A DNA stretch of 28,951 nt from an uncultured Acidobacteriota bacterium (GTDB lineage Bacteria > Acidobacteriota > Blastocatellia > Pyrinomonadales > Pyrinomonadaceae): positions 1 to 28,951 of the forward strand of contig CADEEU010000005.1 in NCBI GenBank assembly GCA_902826385.1. Direction: 5' to 3'. A model generated the notes under the pieces. That model searched no databases. It was not told where the DNA came from and worked only from the letters and a program-made list of their open reading frames with translations. Positions 1 to 8,123 of this stretch are shown here, in pieces (the first letter of the stretch is position 1; each line of letters starts with the position of its first letter). The position numbers and the translations under genes were made by a program.

Positions 1-2
1 TT

Positions 3-635
3 ATAACTATCTCGCTGGACGACCCTCAAGAGATAACCACAAGCGTTCCCAAATTTCTCTCGTCGATGAAAGCCGAAATGTCGGCGTATCTGTTGAAAAC
101 TGCCGATGAAAGCGCGGTTATCACTTCTATCTCAAAAGACTGGCAGGGCGGGATGCCGTTTACGGTACTCTACGCTCGCGACGGCAAGCTTTCTTATTTC
201 ACGCAAGGCAAGGTCGCGCTTGAAACGCTGAGGAGCGAGGTAAATAAGACGCTCGGAACCACGGCCGCCTCCTTAACGGACGACCTTTATGTCGTAGCCG
301 ATTTTGTAAAAATAAAAGAAGGGCGCCGCGATGATGCACTTTACTATTACGAAAACAATTGGAAGTTGTATCGAGAGGAAGCAAAGAAGCGCGGGGTGAT
401 CGATTCTTTCGAGTTGATCGATGCCGCGTCGGAAAAGGATAGGGATTTCGACTTGATCCTGATTACCCGCTATCGCGGAAAGGCTCAGCTTGACGAAAGT
501 GAAGAAAACTTTGAGCCTATTCTGAAAGAGCTTCGACCGACTGGCCCGAAACTTAAAACTCAACTCAAACCCGAAGAGTTTCGTACGAACGTCTTTGCTT
601 ACAGCGGAAAGGCCTCCTACTTTTCCGGTCGGTAA
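3..635 (+). CDS. Thioredoxin-like (TlpA-type) C-terminus fused to a dimeric alpha/beta-barrel-like domain, 5' partial
   Basis: The reading frame is open to the left window edge, so the start is missing; the first internal ATG at 66 is probably not the real start. The first visible 80 or so residues (SLDDP, then KDWQGGMPFTVLYARDGK, then a helix ending EVNKTL) read like the C-terminal half of a TlpA/AhpC-type thioredoxin fold: the cis-Pro loop before the last strands and a final helix. The CxxC motif, if any, would lie outside the window. The remaining 110 residues (starting YVVADFVKIKEGRRDD, with a YYENNWKLYREEAKKRG helix) resemble stand-alone dimeric alpha/beta-barrel (EthD/NIPSNAP-like) proteins. 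That assignment is by pattern only. No frameshift is seen at the join. The gene converges on the amidohydrolase, with stop codons 7 bp apart. Confidence 0.6.
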   Translation: MTISLDDPQEITTSVPKFLSSMKAEMSAYLLKTADESAVITSISKDWQGGMPFTVLYARDGKLSYFTQGKVALETLRSEVNKTLGTTAASLTDDLYVVADFVKIKEGRRDDALYYYENNWKLYREEAKKRGVIDSFELIDAASEKDRDFDLILITRYRGKAQLDESEENFEPILKELRPTGPKLKTQLKPEEFRTNVFAYSGKASYFSGR

Positions 636-642
636 CCCCGGC

Positions 643-1587
643 CTAGTCTGTTACAAGCTCCGCAACATGGCTTTTGACGGTTTCTCCGAGCGTCTTAAGG
701 TTGTATCCGCCTTCAAGACAAGACACGATCCTGCCATTGCAGGCATCATTTGCCCACTGTTTAACTGTCCGCGTCATTGATCTGTAATCGGGATCTTCCA
801 ACTGCAATTGTCCGAGCGGATCAGTTAAATGAGCATCGAAACCGGCTGAAATGAATATCATGTCAGGCTTGATTTTTGACGCCATTTCCTCAATCGCCGA
901 TTCGAATGTGGACATCTGCACCGGCGCCATAGTGTAAGCACGCATCGGCACGTTCAAGGTCGCACCAAGGCCCTTGCCCTGTCCGGTTTCGCCTCGTGAG
1001 CCTGTTCCCGGATACCACGGATATTGATGCATCGAGAAAAAGAACACGCTCGGATCGCTGTAAAAAATTCCCTGCGTCCCGTTGCCGTGATGCACGTCCC
1101 AATCGATGATCGCGACGCGTTCGATCTCTTTATATTTGTTCTGCGCGTAACGCGCCGCTACCGCGACGTTATTGAAAAGACAAAATCCCATCGCACGTTC
1201 GGCGGTAGCGTGATGTCCGGGCGGCCGCACCGCGACGAACGCGTTGTCAGCCTCGCCCTGCATCACGGCATCCACGCCTGCAATTGCTCCACCCGCCGCA
1301 AAAAGCGAAGCGTCGAACGACTGCATGGAGATGGCCGTGTCGGCATCCAATCGGTCCAGCCCGTTTGAAAATGCATCTTCGACACGCTTGAAATGCTCTT
1401 TCGTGTGGGCGGCTTGCACCAAGCCCTGCGACGCCTTGTCCGGCGTTATCTCTACAAGCGAATCCCAAAACGGCTTATCGCTTTTTAGTGCGTCGATAAC
1501 GACACGGTACCGCTCGGGCATTTCCGGATGCCCCGGACCGGTGTCGTGTTTTTCGTAGATCGGATGATGAATTAATGCCGTGGTCAT
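643..1587 (-). CDS. Histone deacetylase family (AcuC/HDAC-like) zinc amidohydrolase
   Basis: This is a member of the arginase/deacetylase superfamily that removes acyl groups from amines; bacterial members act on acetylated lysines, polyamines or similar small amides. The 314-residue length fits the single-domain family. Visible motifs are RPPGHHA with the His pair at 125-126, IDWDVHHGNG with probable zinc ligands D164 and H166, SAGFDAH with D251, and LEGGY with the catalytic Tyr at 295, so the active site looks complete. The substrate cannot be told from sequence. There is no Shine-Dalgarno sequence. A TAGATT hexamer sits exactly 6 nt before the ATG (1594-1599), suggesting a leaderless transcript. 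Upstream on the same strand are an FAD oxidoreductase (111-bp gap) and a polysaccharide deacetylase. Confidence 0.9.
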   Translation of the reverse strand: MTTALIHHPIYEKHDTGPGHPEMPERYRVVIDALKSDKPFWDSLVEITPDKASQGLVQAAHTKEHFKRVEDAFSNGLDRLDADTAISMQSFDASLFAAGGAIAGVDAVMQGEADNAFVAVRPPGHHATAERAMGFCLFNNVAVAARYAQNKYKEIERVAIIDWDVHHGNGTQGIFYSDPSVFFFSMHQYPWYPGTGSRGETGQGKGLGATLNVPMRAYTMAPVQMSTFESAIEEMASKIKPDMIFISAGFDAHLTDPLGQLQLEDPDYRSMTRTVKQWANDACNGRIVSCLEGGYNLKTLGETVKSHVAELVTD

Positions 1588-1698
1588 ACAGTGAATCTAG
1601 CACACGCGATCAGCGCGCGGATCGGGATGATAACGAAAAATCCTGGTAATGATATCCGTCTAACCCGTTAAATCCGCCCAGTCCGGGTTCAGTATTTC
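1588..1698. other. Intergenic region with a weak stem-loop
   Basis: This 111-bp gap separates the FAD oxidoreductase stop from the amidohydrolase start. It holds the TAGATT hexamer next to the amidohydrolase ATG and a 6-bp inverted repeat (AACCCG/CGGGTT, about 1664-1692). No T-run follows the stem on the minus strand, so I do not call a terminator. Confidence 0.3.
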
Positions 1699-2874
1699 TT
1701 AAATAAACGCCGTCTCATGAAGCATCTCGTTCTTTGCAAACCGGCCAGGCGAGAGACAAGAGACATCAAGAAAATTCGCCTTGCCGTCCAGAATGATCTC
1801 GCTCAACGCACGTCCCGTCGCCGGTGAATGCATCACACCGTGGCCCGAAAATCCATTTGCAAAATACATCCCACCGACATCACAGTCGCCGAGAATCGCA
1901 TGATGGTCGGGCGTATTCTCGTACAATCCCGCCCGGCATTTTTCACGGACAACCGCCGTATCGAACAGAAACCGCGAGCGATGCTTTGCCCGTTCATAAA
2001 CTTTTTCGACGAAAGAATCGTCGAAGTTCGTGTCGGTTGAGGACGGTTCGTCCGAATTGGGATAGGCGAAAAGGACGTCGTGGGTTCCTGTTTCAGACCG
2101 CTTGACCGCAAAATCCCTCGCCGGCCTGAAATGAAATCCGCTTCCGATGTCTATCACCATCGGCAGTCCATCAGGCAGCGGCGCTAACGATCGTGCCCAG
2201 ACTATCTGCCGCCGCTGCGGTTCGACCGGCAGATCTACGCCCGCCGTCGCCGCAAGTTCACGTGCCCACGCACCGGTGCAAAGAACGACACTTTCGCAGC
2301 CGATACGCCCACGGTTGGTTTCTACACCCGTAACACGGCCGCCGCGGACGATGATCGATTGAACAACGGTCTCAAACTCGATCCGTGAGCCTCTTTTCAA
2401 AGCGCCTTCGGTAAACCCGTGCATTACGGCAAGCGGATTGATAAATCCGTCGTTCCCACCAAAGCTGCCGCCGACTACGTCATCGCAGTTCAATATCGGC
2501 ACGATCCTCTTGATTGTCGCCGCATCGACAACCTCAACATCCTGCACGCCCAGCCTCCGCTGTTTTTCGACATTCCGTCGTAGATAATCGAACTGCTCAC
2601 CGGTCGTCGCAAAGAACAAATAACCGGCCGGTTCATATTCACAATCGAATTCCCAGTTCCGAAAAAAATCGAGCGAATACAAGGACATCCGAATATTAAT
2701 TTCCGTCTCGAACTGAGCCCGAACGCCGCCGGTCGCCGCACCGGTCGAGCCGAGGCCCTGCACAGCGCCGCGTTCAAGAATCAGCACGTCGCCGACACCG
2801 CGTTCCGCAAGATGATAAGCAACCGAGGCACCGACAACACCGCCGCCGATTACCACGATCTGGGCGTTTTTCAT
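1699..2874 (-). CDS. FAD-dependent oxidoreductase of the DAO family (glycine/sarcosine oxidase-like)
   Basis: The N-terminus IVVIGGGVVGASVAYHLAERG is a Rossmann GxGxxG dinucleotide-binding motif followed by an acidic residue at the end of the second strand (LILERG), as in the D-amino-acid oxidase/sarcosine oxidase beta fold. A second FAD-contacting segment (VVLCTGAWA) lies near residue 200, and the C-terminal block FANGFSGHGVMHSPATGRALSE is typical of sarcosine oxidase/dimethylglycine dehydrogenase-like proteins. The 391-residue length fits a single-subunit oxidase or dehydrogenase of secondary or N-methyl amino acids; the substrate is not determined. The start codon directly follows the stop of the upstream polysaccharide deacetylase, so the two are probably co-transcribed and translationally coupled. 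Confidence 0.88.
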   Translation of the reverse strand: MKNAQIVVIGGGVVGASVAYHLAERGVGDVLILERGAVQGLGSTGAATGGVRAQFETEINIRMSLYSLDFFRNWEFDCEYEPAGYLFFATTGEQFDYLRRNVEKQRRLGVQDVEVVDAATIKRIVPILNCDDVVGGSFGGNDGFINPLAVMHGFTEGALKRGSRIEFETVVQSIIVRGGRVTGVETNRGRIGCESVVLCTGAWARELAATAGVDLPVEPQRRQIVWARSLAPLPDGLPMVIDIGSGFHFRPARDFAVKRSETGTHDVLFAYPNSDEPSSTDTNFDDSFVEKVYERAKHRSRFLFDTAVVREKCRAGLYENTPDHHAILGDCDVGGMYFANGFSGHGVMHSPATGRALSEIILDGKANFLDVSCLSPGRFAKNEMLHETAFI

Positions 2875-3828
2875 TTATTCGGAGTCGAAGCCGGAAATTT
2901 TGAGAACAAACTCGGGCACCTTGGGTTCGTCGGGCAGAACGAATTCGCGGCCCTTGTCCAGCGTCCAGCGATGAATCCACGAAATGCCGGCCCGCTGCGT
3001 GAAATTATCCGGTAATCGATACGCATCGTCTTTCAAAGACTCTTCAAGCGTAACGAATCTGTAGCCGCGTTTTTTGAACATCGCCGCAAGATCGTCCATG
3101 TAGTCCGAGTTGATAAAATTTGCGTGGAGCAGCAAAGTCTGGCTCATTTCCCTGCCGAGCAGTTTTACCGATTGCCGTTCCCAATACGAAATCTTCTGCT
3201 CCATGTACGGCACATAAGCCTCGCCGATTTTTTTCATCAGGGGCCTATCACCCTTGTCGAAAGCGTTGTCGTATGCCCGCGAAAAAATGTAATCCGCGTT
3301 GTCGCATGTAACTGGGGCAACCGTATAACCGTGTTCGGCAAGAAACACATAGATTGCGTTCTTCACTTTCATGTCCGCTCCCGTTTGCAGAAACGGATGA
3401 CGAAAATATTTGATCTTTCGGTTCTTAGCGTTCAATAACTCTTTGGTTATGACCTCTCCGCGCAGTATATCTTCCTGATAGGCCTTGACGTCGATAGCGT
3501 CGGCACTGCGGTGCGAAAACGTATGATTACCAAGCTCAAGTCCGGCGTCGAGCCACATCCGCAACAGATCGACCTGCTTCGCGTCCCGCTTGTCGCCTTC
3601 ATAAAGCTTGTTCTCGTTCACAAAACCGATAGCCGGAATTTTCGCAACAGTTAAATGCCGCAACAGCTTTCGCGTTATCTCTTGTCGGTTCTTCAAATCA
3701 CGCCGCGTCGAAACGACCGGTAGATCATCAATCGTGACGGCGATCGTCCGGCCAGCCACCTGCGAAAAAACAGACGAGGCAAATAGGAGCAAAAGGGCCG
3801 TAAATCTCATGATCGATTCGCTATTCAT
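2875..3828 (-). CDS. Exported polysaccharide deacetylase (NodB homology domain)
   Basis: This is a carbohydrate esterase family 4-like protein that would remove acetyl groups from a cell-wall or capsular polysaccharide outside the cytoplasm. A signal peptide is clear (MRFTALLLLFASSVFSQVAG). NodB motifs follow: AVTIDDLP (the TFDDG-type metal Asp pair), GNHTFSHRSAD (the H(S/T)xxH metal site) and FRHPF (motif 3). A late SQTLLLHAN segment fits the motif 5 leucine/histidine. An in-frame GTG at 3840 would add four residues; I prefer the ATG at 3828, and the ATG at 3810 just before the hydrophobic core is also plausible. The stop codon abuts the start of the FAD oxidoreductase (0 bp gap). Confidence 0.85.
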   Translation of the reverse strand: MNSESIMRFTALLLLFASSVFSQVAGRTIAVTIDDLPVVSTRRDLKNRQEITRKLLRHLTVAKIPAIGFVNENKLYEGDKRDAKQVDLLRMWLDAGLELGNHTFSHRSADAIDVKAYQEDILRGEVITKELLNAKNRKIKYFRHPFLQTGADMKVKNAIYVFLAEHGYTVAPVTCDNADYIFSRAYDNAFDKGDRPLMKKIGEAYVPYMEQKISYWERQSVKLLGREMSQTLLLHANFINSDYMDDLAAMFKKRGYRFVTLEESLKDDAYRLPDNFTQRAGISWIHRWTLDKGREFVLPDEPKVPEFVLKISGFDSE

Positions 3829-3917
3829 TTTCCAAATCACTTCTTAGATAGCTGCAAACATTACATTTCAGTTTTTAGGAATCACCTAAATTTTAAAAAC
3901 CAGAAAACGAAAAATGG

Positions 3918-4334
3918 CTACTTAGCAAACACCTGCGAAAAATCGTTAAAGCCCTTAAACTCCAGTGCGTTGCCGCTAGGATCGAGAAAAAACATCGTCG
4001 CCTGTTCGCCGATCTCTCCCGCGAAACGTACTTTCGGCTCGATTACAAACCTGACGCCTTTCGCCGACAATTTATCCGCCAACTGCTTCCATTCATCCAT
4101 CGGCAAAACGATCCCGAAATGCGGCACCGGAACGTGATCGGCATCGACGTGATTTTCGGTTTTCACGCCCGCCGATTCCGGGGCAAGATGCGTCACTATC
4201 TGATGCCCGTACAGATTGAAATCGATCCAGCACTCCGAACTCCGGCCTTCTTCGCACTCAAGCACGCCGCCGTAAAATTCGCGCGCTGCGTCCAGATTGT
4301 GAACCGGAAAGGCAAGGTGAAATAAATTGTTCAT
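3918..4334 (-). CDS. VOC superfamily (glyoxalase/bleomycin resistance-like) protein
   Basis: A 138-residue protein with the paired beta-alpha-beta-beta-beta pattern of the vicinal oxygen chelate fold: LFHLAFPVHNLDAAREFY at the N-terminus, a central VPHFGIVLPMDEW strand-helix and a C-terminal MFFLDPSGNALEFKGF. The His near residue 6, the His in PHFGIV and the Glu in ALEFKG are placed as metal ligands usually are, so it may be a metal-dependent lyase, dioxygenase or isomerase, but the substrate is unknown. There is no clear Shine-Dalgarno sequence. A TTGACC box lies about 17 nt before TAACCA at the start codon, a possible promoter overlapping the ATG. Confidence 0.85.
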   Translation of the reverse strand: MNNLFHLAFPVHNLDAAREFYGGVLECEEGRSSECWIDFNLYGHQIVTHLAPESAGVKTENHVDADHVPVPHFGIVLPMDEWKQLADKLSAKGVRFVIEPKVRFAGEIGEQATMFFLDPSGNALEFKGFNDFSQVFAK

Positions 4335-4374
4335 GGTTATTTTCGCAAAGGTGTGCGGTCAACGCGATATTTTT

Positions 4375-4462
4375 AGGCCGCTGATGAACGCGGATGACAC
4401 GGATCAGAAAATCGGAATCATGAGATTCTTGATCTGCGCCATCTGCGCTCATCCGCGGTTAA
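4375..4462. repeat. Intergenic palindromic element (GCGGATGA-type arms)
   Basis: Left arm 4378-4408 and right arm 4427-4458 are inverted copies (about 25 of 31 positions, several mismatches being G-T pairs) around an 18-nt loop. The arms carry a loosely repeated CGCGGATGA/GCGCAGATG phrase. The TAA stop of the DinB-like gene (4459-4461) directly follows the right arm. No protein is encoded. It may act as a bidirectional hairpin between two same-strand genes. Confidence 0.65.
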
Positions 4463-4950
4463 TTTGCTTTCGCTATCTGCCGGATCGCTCCCAAATGATA
4501 AGCCGTATGTGCTACAAGGCCCATTGCCATCCCGACCTGCAATTCGGTCCATTGACGTTCTTCGGCCAGGCATTTGAGCGCGTTTTCATAGGCTTTCCGG
4601 ACGCTGCCCTGCAATGCAGCCCATTCATTGTCGTTGACGGTCTCGATCAGCCAACTGTCTTCCCAGTTAACTGCTTCGGTTCGGCCGTTGATGAATTCGC
4701 ACAGCCGGTCCAGATAAAATTTTGCGTGTTCGGTTTGAGCGGCAGCCGTCGTGCCGTGAAAATCTTTCGACGCCGCATCGGCCGATATGCCGGACAGCGT
4801 GATAAAAACGCCTACGCCGCGATCAAGATAGGCTCTCGGCTGGCCTTCGGGTGAGCCTTCGAAAGTTTCGCGCAGCAGGTACGCGACCGACTCGACAAAA
4901 ACTTTGCTTGATATACCTTTTTGTTCGTTCCTTGCCTGTGCCGTTTCCAT
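4459..4950 (-). CDS. DinB-like four-helix protein
   Basis: I take the ATG at 4950 (METAQARNEQ) because an AGAGG Shine-Dalgarno sequence lies 8-9 nt upstream; the longer open frame to 5052 would run into the divergent methyltransferase. The 163-residue product is predicted helical, and ends with VAHTAYHLGAIRQIAKAN, the His-containing last helix typical of DinB/YfiT-like metalloenzymes (an H-x3-H pair near the end). An earlier His in QTEHAKFYLDRL is placed like the first metal ligand. Known members include thiol-transferases for bacillithiol or mycothiol, but most are uncharacterised, so no substrate is claimed. Its stop codon lies at the edge of a palindromic element. Confidence 0.7.
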   Translation of the reverse strand: METAQARNEQKGISSKVFVESVAYLLRETFEGSPEGQPRAYLDRGVGVFITLSGISADAASKDFHGTTAAAQTEHAKFYLDRLCEFINGRTEAVNWEDSWLIETVNDNEWAALQGSVRKAYENALKCLAEERQWTELQVGMAMGLVAHTAYHLGAIRQIAKAN

Positions 4951-4969
4951 TTGTGCTAACCTCTTGCTC

Positions 4970-6202
4970 GTGGACGAGCATGTCGAAAAATTTATCGCCG
5001 AGGCCGAAAAAAGCCTCGCTGACGATACATTCGTAAAATTGATCTTGAGCAATTATAAGGGCTCCGACCGCTCTCTGCAAAAGATCTCAGTCCGCTTCAT
5101 CGAGACCAAGAAAGGCAATCAGCTAATGTTCCAATCGCGTTTCGACACGCGAGATACCGTGAAGAACTTCTCGGTTGCCCAAGCCGCAAACGAACTACGC
5201 CTCCATCTGTCTTCGGGTTTCCGAAATGCTCATCTATTTACCACCGATGGTGATTTTCAACTCGAGATCGGCAAGCGAAACTCGCGTTTGACCGTCGGCA
5301 AACCAACGACCAAAACGCGGCCTTCCATCGCTCACGACAGGGCGAAGAGATCTTTCATCGACCCGAACGCTTTCTATCTAAAAGCCCTAGGCATCGCGAC
5401 CGACAAAGGCGAAATAAAACCCAGCCAGCAGGACAAATGGCGGCAGATAAACAAATTCGTCGAGATCCTCGCCGGCCTGATCGAACAATCTGATCTTAAA
5501 GACAAACAAGCCCTAAAGATCGTCGACATGGGCTCCGGCAAAGGCTATCTAACCTTCGCCGCCTACGATTTTCTTACGGGCGGAAACGCGACTGTTAAGG
5601 AGCGTGCGTCGAGCGCCGGCAACGAGGGCACGCTCGTTCACACTCGCGTTTCTGCCCGTAGCGTCGAAATGACCGGCGTCGAACAACGTCCCGAACTCGT
5701 TGACCTCTGTAACGACATTGCGAAAGCAGGAAACTTCGACGGTCTCAAATTCGTCCACGGCACGATTGCCGATTTCGATCCGGGCGAGATCGACATTCTC
5801 ATCGCGCTCCACGCCTGCGACACCGCGACCGACGACGCAATCTACAAAGGCATCGTCGCAAACGCCTCGATCATCATCGCCGCTCCGTGCTGTCACAAAG
5901 AGATCAGAAAACAGATCAAACCACCAGAAATGCTCGCCGGCATCCTAAAACACGGCATCATGCTCGAACGCATCGCCGAAACAATTACCGACGGCCTCCG
6001 CTCGCTTATCCTCGAGCGCGAGGGTTACAAAATAAAAATGATCGAATTCGTCCCGACCGAACATACTCCGAAAAATAACCTACTCGTTGCGACGCGACAC
6101 GACCGAGCGAAATCGACTGAGATTTCGGCCAAACAGGTTGAGGAAGTCATGAATCTTTTCGACATCGGCGAACAACGGCTCGAAATACTGCTCAAAAAAT
6201 AG
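4970..6202 (+). CDS. SAM-dependent methyltransferase (Methyltransf_32/METTL25-like) with an in-frame palindromic insert
   Basis: The motif KIVDMGSGKGYLTFAAYDFL is a class I SAM-binding loop, GVEQRPELVDLCN is the acidic strand 2 region, ALHACDTATDDAI and IIAAPCCHKEI match the APCCH-type motif of the Methyltransf_32 family. The substrate (RNA, protein or small molecule) is not shown by sequence. I favour the GTG at 4970, 19 bp from the divergent DinB-like start: a TGC-TAACCT extended -10-like box ends 7 nt before it and there is no Shine-Dalgarno sequence. An ATG at 4904 is possible but would overlap that gene. About residues 203-230 (nt 5576-5659) are encoded by a near-perfect palindrome sitting between the SAM loop and the next strand, where relatives have a short loop. 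Confidence 0.83.
   Translation: MDEHVEKFIAEAEKSLADDTFVKLILSNYKGSDRSLQKISVRFIETKKGNQLMFQSRFDTRDTVKNFSVAQAANELRLHLSSGFRNAHLFTTDGDFQLEIGKRNSRLTVGKPTTKTRPSIAHDRAKRSFIDPNAFYLKALGIATDKGEIKPSQQDKWRQINKFVEILAGLIEQSDLKDKQALKIVDMGSGKGYLTFAAYDFLTGGNATVKERASSAGNEGTLVHTRVSARSVEMTGVEQRPELVDLCNDIAKAGNFDGLKFVHGTIADFDPGEIDILIALHACDTATDDAIYKGIVANASIIIAAPCCHKEIRKQIKPPEMLAGILKHGIMLERIAETITDGLRSLILEREGYKIKMIEFVPTEHTPKNNLLVATRHDRAKSTEISAKQVEEVMNLFDIGEQRLEILLKK
5576..5659. repeat. In-frame palindromic element inside the methyltransferase gene
   Basis: Left arm 5576-5607 and right arm 5628-5659 are inverted copies matching at 28 of 32 positions, around a 20-nt loop (5608-5627). Landmarks are GGAAACGCGACTG on the left, CACTCGCGTTTCTG on the right, and a perfect inner pair GAGCGTGC/GCACGCTC. 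The total of 84 bp is exactly 28 codons, without a stop, so the host frame is kept. The encoded peptide is polar (RASSAGNEGTLVHTRVSARS) and lies between conserved methyltransferase blocks. The arms look like a mobile palindromic repeat, not selected protein sequence. Confidence 0.8.
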
Positions 6203-6242
6203 ATTTGTGCGCTAAAATTCTGCGGAAAACAGGAGGACTTCT

Positions 6243-6716
6243 ATGCAGTCGAGCGCCGCTACCGCGAAAGATTATCTTGCCAGCCTGTCCGAAGACCGAC
6301 GGGACGTTATGAGCCGGCTTCGGTCCGCGATCAATAAAAATCTTCCGAAAGGTTTTGAAGAAAGAATGCTATACGGCTCTCTCGGTTGGGTTGTGCCGCA
6401 TTCGCTCTATGCAGAAGGCTATCACTGCGACCCGGCGACGCCGCTTCCGTTTATCAACGTCGCGTCGCAAAAGAACCACATTGCCGTTTATCACATGGGC
6501 ATCTATTCGTCCCGGGAACTGTTGGCGTGGTTCAATGCCGAATGGCCAAAATACTCGAGCAAAAAACTGGACATGGGCAAATCATGTATCCGCTTCAAAA
6601 AGCCGGAGGATGTGCCAGTCGAGTTGATCGGAAAGCTGGCGTCGAAAATGACGCCTAAACAGTGGATAGAGATTTACGACGCCGCAAAACCCGCCGGCAA
6701 GACGGCCAGAAAATAG
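6243..6716 (+). CDS. DUF1801 (YdhG-like) domain protein
   Basis: A 157-residue protein with the DUF1801 pattern: an N-terminal helix with YLASLSEDRRDVMSRLRSAI, the central GFEERMLYGSLGWVVP, an FINVASQKNHIAVYHMGI strand pair, and a C-terminal MGKSCIRFKKPEDVP motif. The family is widespread and its biochemical role is not settled. The start is well supported by AGGAGG (6231-6236) 6 nt before the ATG. It follows the methyltransferase on the same strand by 40 bp and converges on purF with 10 bp between stops. Confidence 0.87.
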   Translation: MQSSAATAKDYLASLSEDRRDVMSRLRSAINKNLPKGFEERMLYGSLGWVVPHSLYAEGYHCDPATPLPFINVASQKNHIAVYHMGIYSSRELLAWFNAEWPKYSSKKLDMGKSCIRFKKPEDVPVELIGKLASKMTPKQWIEIYDAAKPAGKTARK

Positions 6717-6726
6717 AAAAATAGGA

Positions 6727-8112
6727 TCAGGCCGCGACTCCGTTGGCGATCAGCGTGGGGTATTTGCCGCTCCAACAGGCGTTGCAGGTCGAGGCTTCGT
6801 CCATTCCCATCGCGGCAAGCATACCGTGCAGCGAGAGATAGCCGAGCGAATCGGCGCCGATGTACTCACGCACCTCCTCGGTCGTCATCCTCGAAGCTAT
6901 CAGGTCCTGTCTGTGCGGTGTGTCCACGCCGTAGTAACACGAATTGGTAGTCGGCGGGCACGAGATGCGCATGTGTACCTCTTTCGCACCGCATTCCCGA
7001 ACCATCTCAACGATCTTTTTGGATGTCGTGCCGCGCACAATAGAATCATCGACAAGTACGACCCGTTGACCATTTATTAAATCCTTGATCGGGTTAAGTT
7101 TCAGTCGAACGCCGAACGAGCGGATCGATTGCGAAGGTTCGATAAACGTGCGGCCGACGTAATGGTTGCGAATGATCGCCTGACGAAAATTAATGCCTGA
7201 TTCCTTCGCAAAACCGATAGCGGCGGCCACGCCGGAATCGGGCACGGGCACGACCAGATCGGCTTCGACAGGATGTTCTACGGCAAGCTGTTTGCCCATC
7301 TTGTGCCGCGACTCATTAACCGACCGCCCAAAAATTATCGAATCCGGCCGAGAGAAATAAACATGCTCGAACGTGCAGACCGAACGCGGTTTTTCGGCAA
7401 ACGGGCGACGTGATTCGATGCCGTTTTCGTCTATTATCAGCATCTCGCCCGGTTCGACCTCACGAACGTACTCGGCATCTATCAGGTCGAAAGCGCACGT
7501 TTCGGATGCAAGGCACCACGCGTCCTTCAGTTTGCCTAACACGAGGGGCCGAAATCCGCGCGGATCACGAACGGCGATAAGACTTTTGGGCGTAAGAAAT
7601 AGAAGCGAAAAGGCTCCTTCTGTTTCGCGAAGGACTTTTTCTACCGCCTCGACAGGTGAGTTTGTTTTGGCCCGTGCAATGCCGTGCAGCAGCGTTTCGG
7701 TGTCGGACGTGGACGAAAATATTGCACCGTCTTTTTCCAGTTCAAGACGACGCGCAGCAGCAAACGGAAGATTACCGTTATGGCAAACGGCGATATCGCC
7801 ATGCTGGCACGTCACCGAAAAAGGCTGCACTTCCCTGATCGTGTTCCGCCCGGCGGTCGAGTAACGCGTATGCCCGATCGCGGCAGAGCCGACAAGTTTG
7901 TTCAACACGTCTTCATTCAAAACATCGGCAACCAACCCCTGCGAACGAAACTGGTGCAAATCGCGACCATCGCTGGACACGATACCGCACGCTTCCTGCC
8001 CCCGATGCTGCTGGGCAAAGAGCCCAAGCTGTGAAAGCGTCGAGGCCTCATTATGTCCGAAAATGCCGAAAATTCCGCATTCTTCGTGAAATTTGTCTAA
8101 GACGACGTCCAT
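6727..8112 (-). CDS. purF: Amidophosphoribosyltransferase
   Basis: This catalyses the first committed step of purine synthesis, making 5-phosphoribosylamine from PRPP and glutamine in the cytoplasm. An 11-residue propeptide (MDVVLDKFHEE) precedes the nucleophile Cys12 of the class II glutaminase domain, with GHTRYSTAG and HNGNL as expected. The PRPP loop is VVLVDDSIVRGTTSK near 351-365. Cysteines 246, 392, 443 and 446 match the [4Fe-4S] ligands of the Bacillus-type enzyme, so this should be the oxygen-sensitive, propeptide-processed class. The 461-residue length is normal. A short GGAAG lies just before the ATG. It stands alone: no other pur gene is in the window. Confidence 0.97.
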   Translation of the reverse strand: MDVVLDKFHEECGIFGIFGHNEASTLSQLGLFAQQHRGQEACGIVSSDGRDLHQFRSQGLVADVLNEDVLNKLVGSAAIGHTRYSTAGRNTIREVQPFSVTCQHGDIAVCHNGNLPFAAARRLELEKDGAIFSSTSDTETLLHGIARAKTNSPVEAVEKVLRETEGAFSLLFLTPKSLIAVRDPRGFRPLVLGKLKDAWCLASETCAFDLIDAEYVREVEPGEMLIIDENGIESRRPFAEKPRSVCTFEHVYFSRPDSIIFGRSVNESRHKMGKQLAVEHPVEADLVVPVPDSGVAAAIGFAKESGINFRQAIIRNHYVGRTFIEPSQSIRSFGVRLKLNPIKDLINGQRVVLVDDSIVRGTTSKKIVEMVRECGAKEVHMRISCPPTTNSCYYGVDTPHRQDLIASRMTTEEVREYIGADSLGYLSLHGMLAAMGMDEASTCNACWSGKYPTLIANGVAA

Positions 8113-8123
8113 TACTTCCTATT

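Noticed and set aside
4375..4462. Short palindromic repeats as a CRISPR array
   Set aside because: The palindromes here and elsewhere occur singly, have different sequences, and have no regularly spaced direct repeats or cas genes.
4459..5052. Longer 197-residue form of the DinB-like protein
   Set aside because: The extra N-terminal residues would overlap the start of the divergent methyltransferase, and the internal ATG at 4950 has a good ribosome-binding site.
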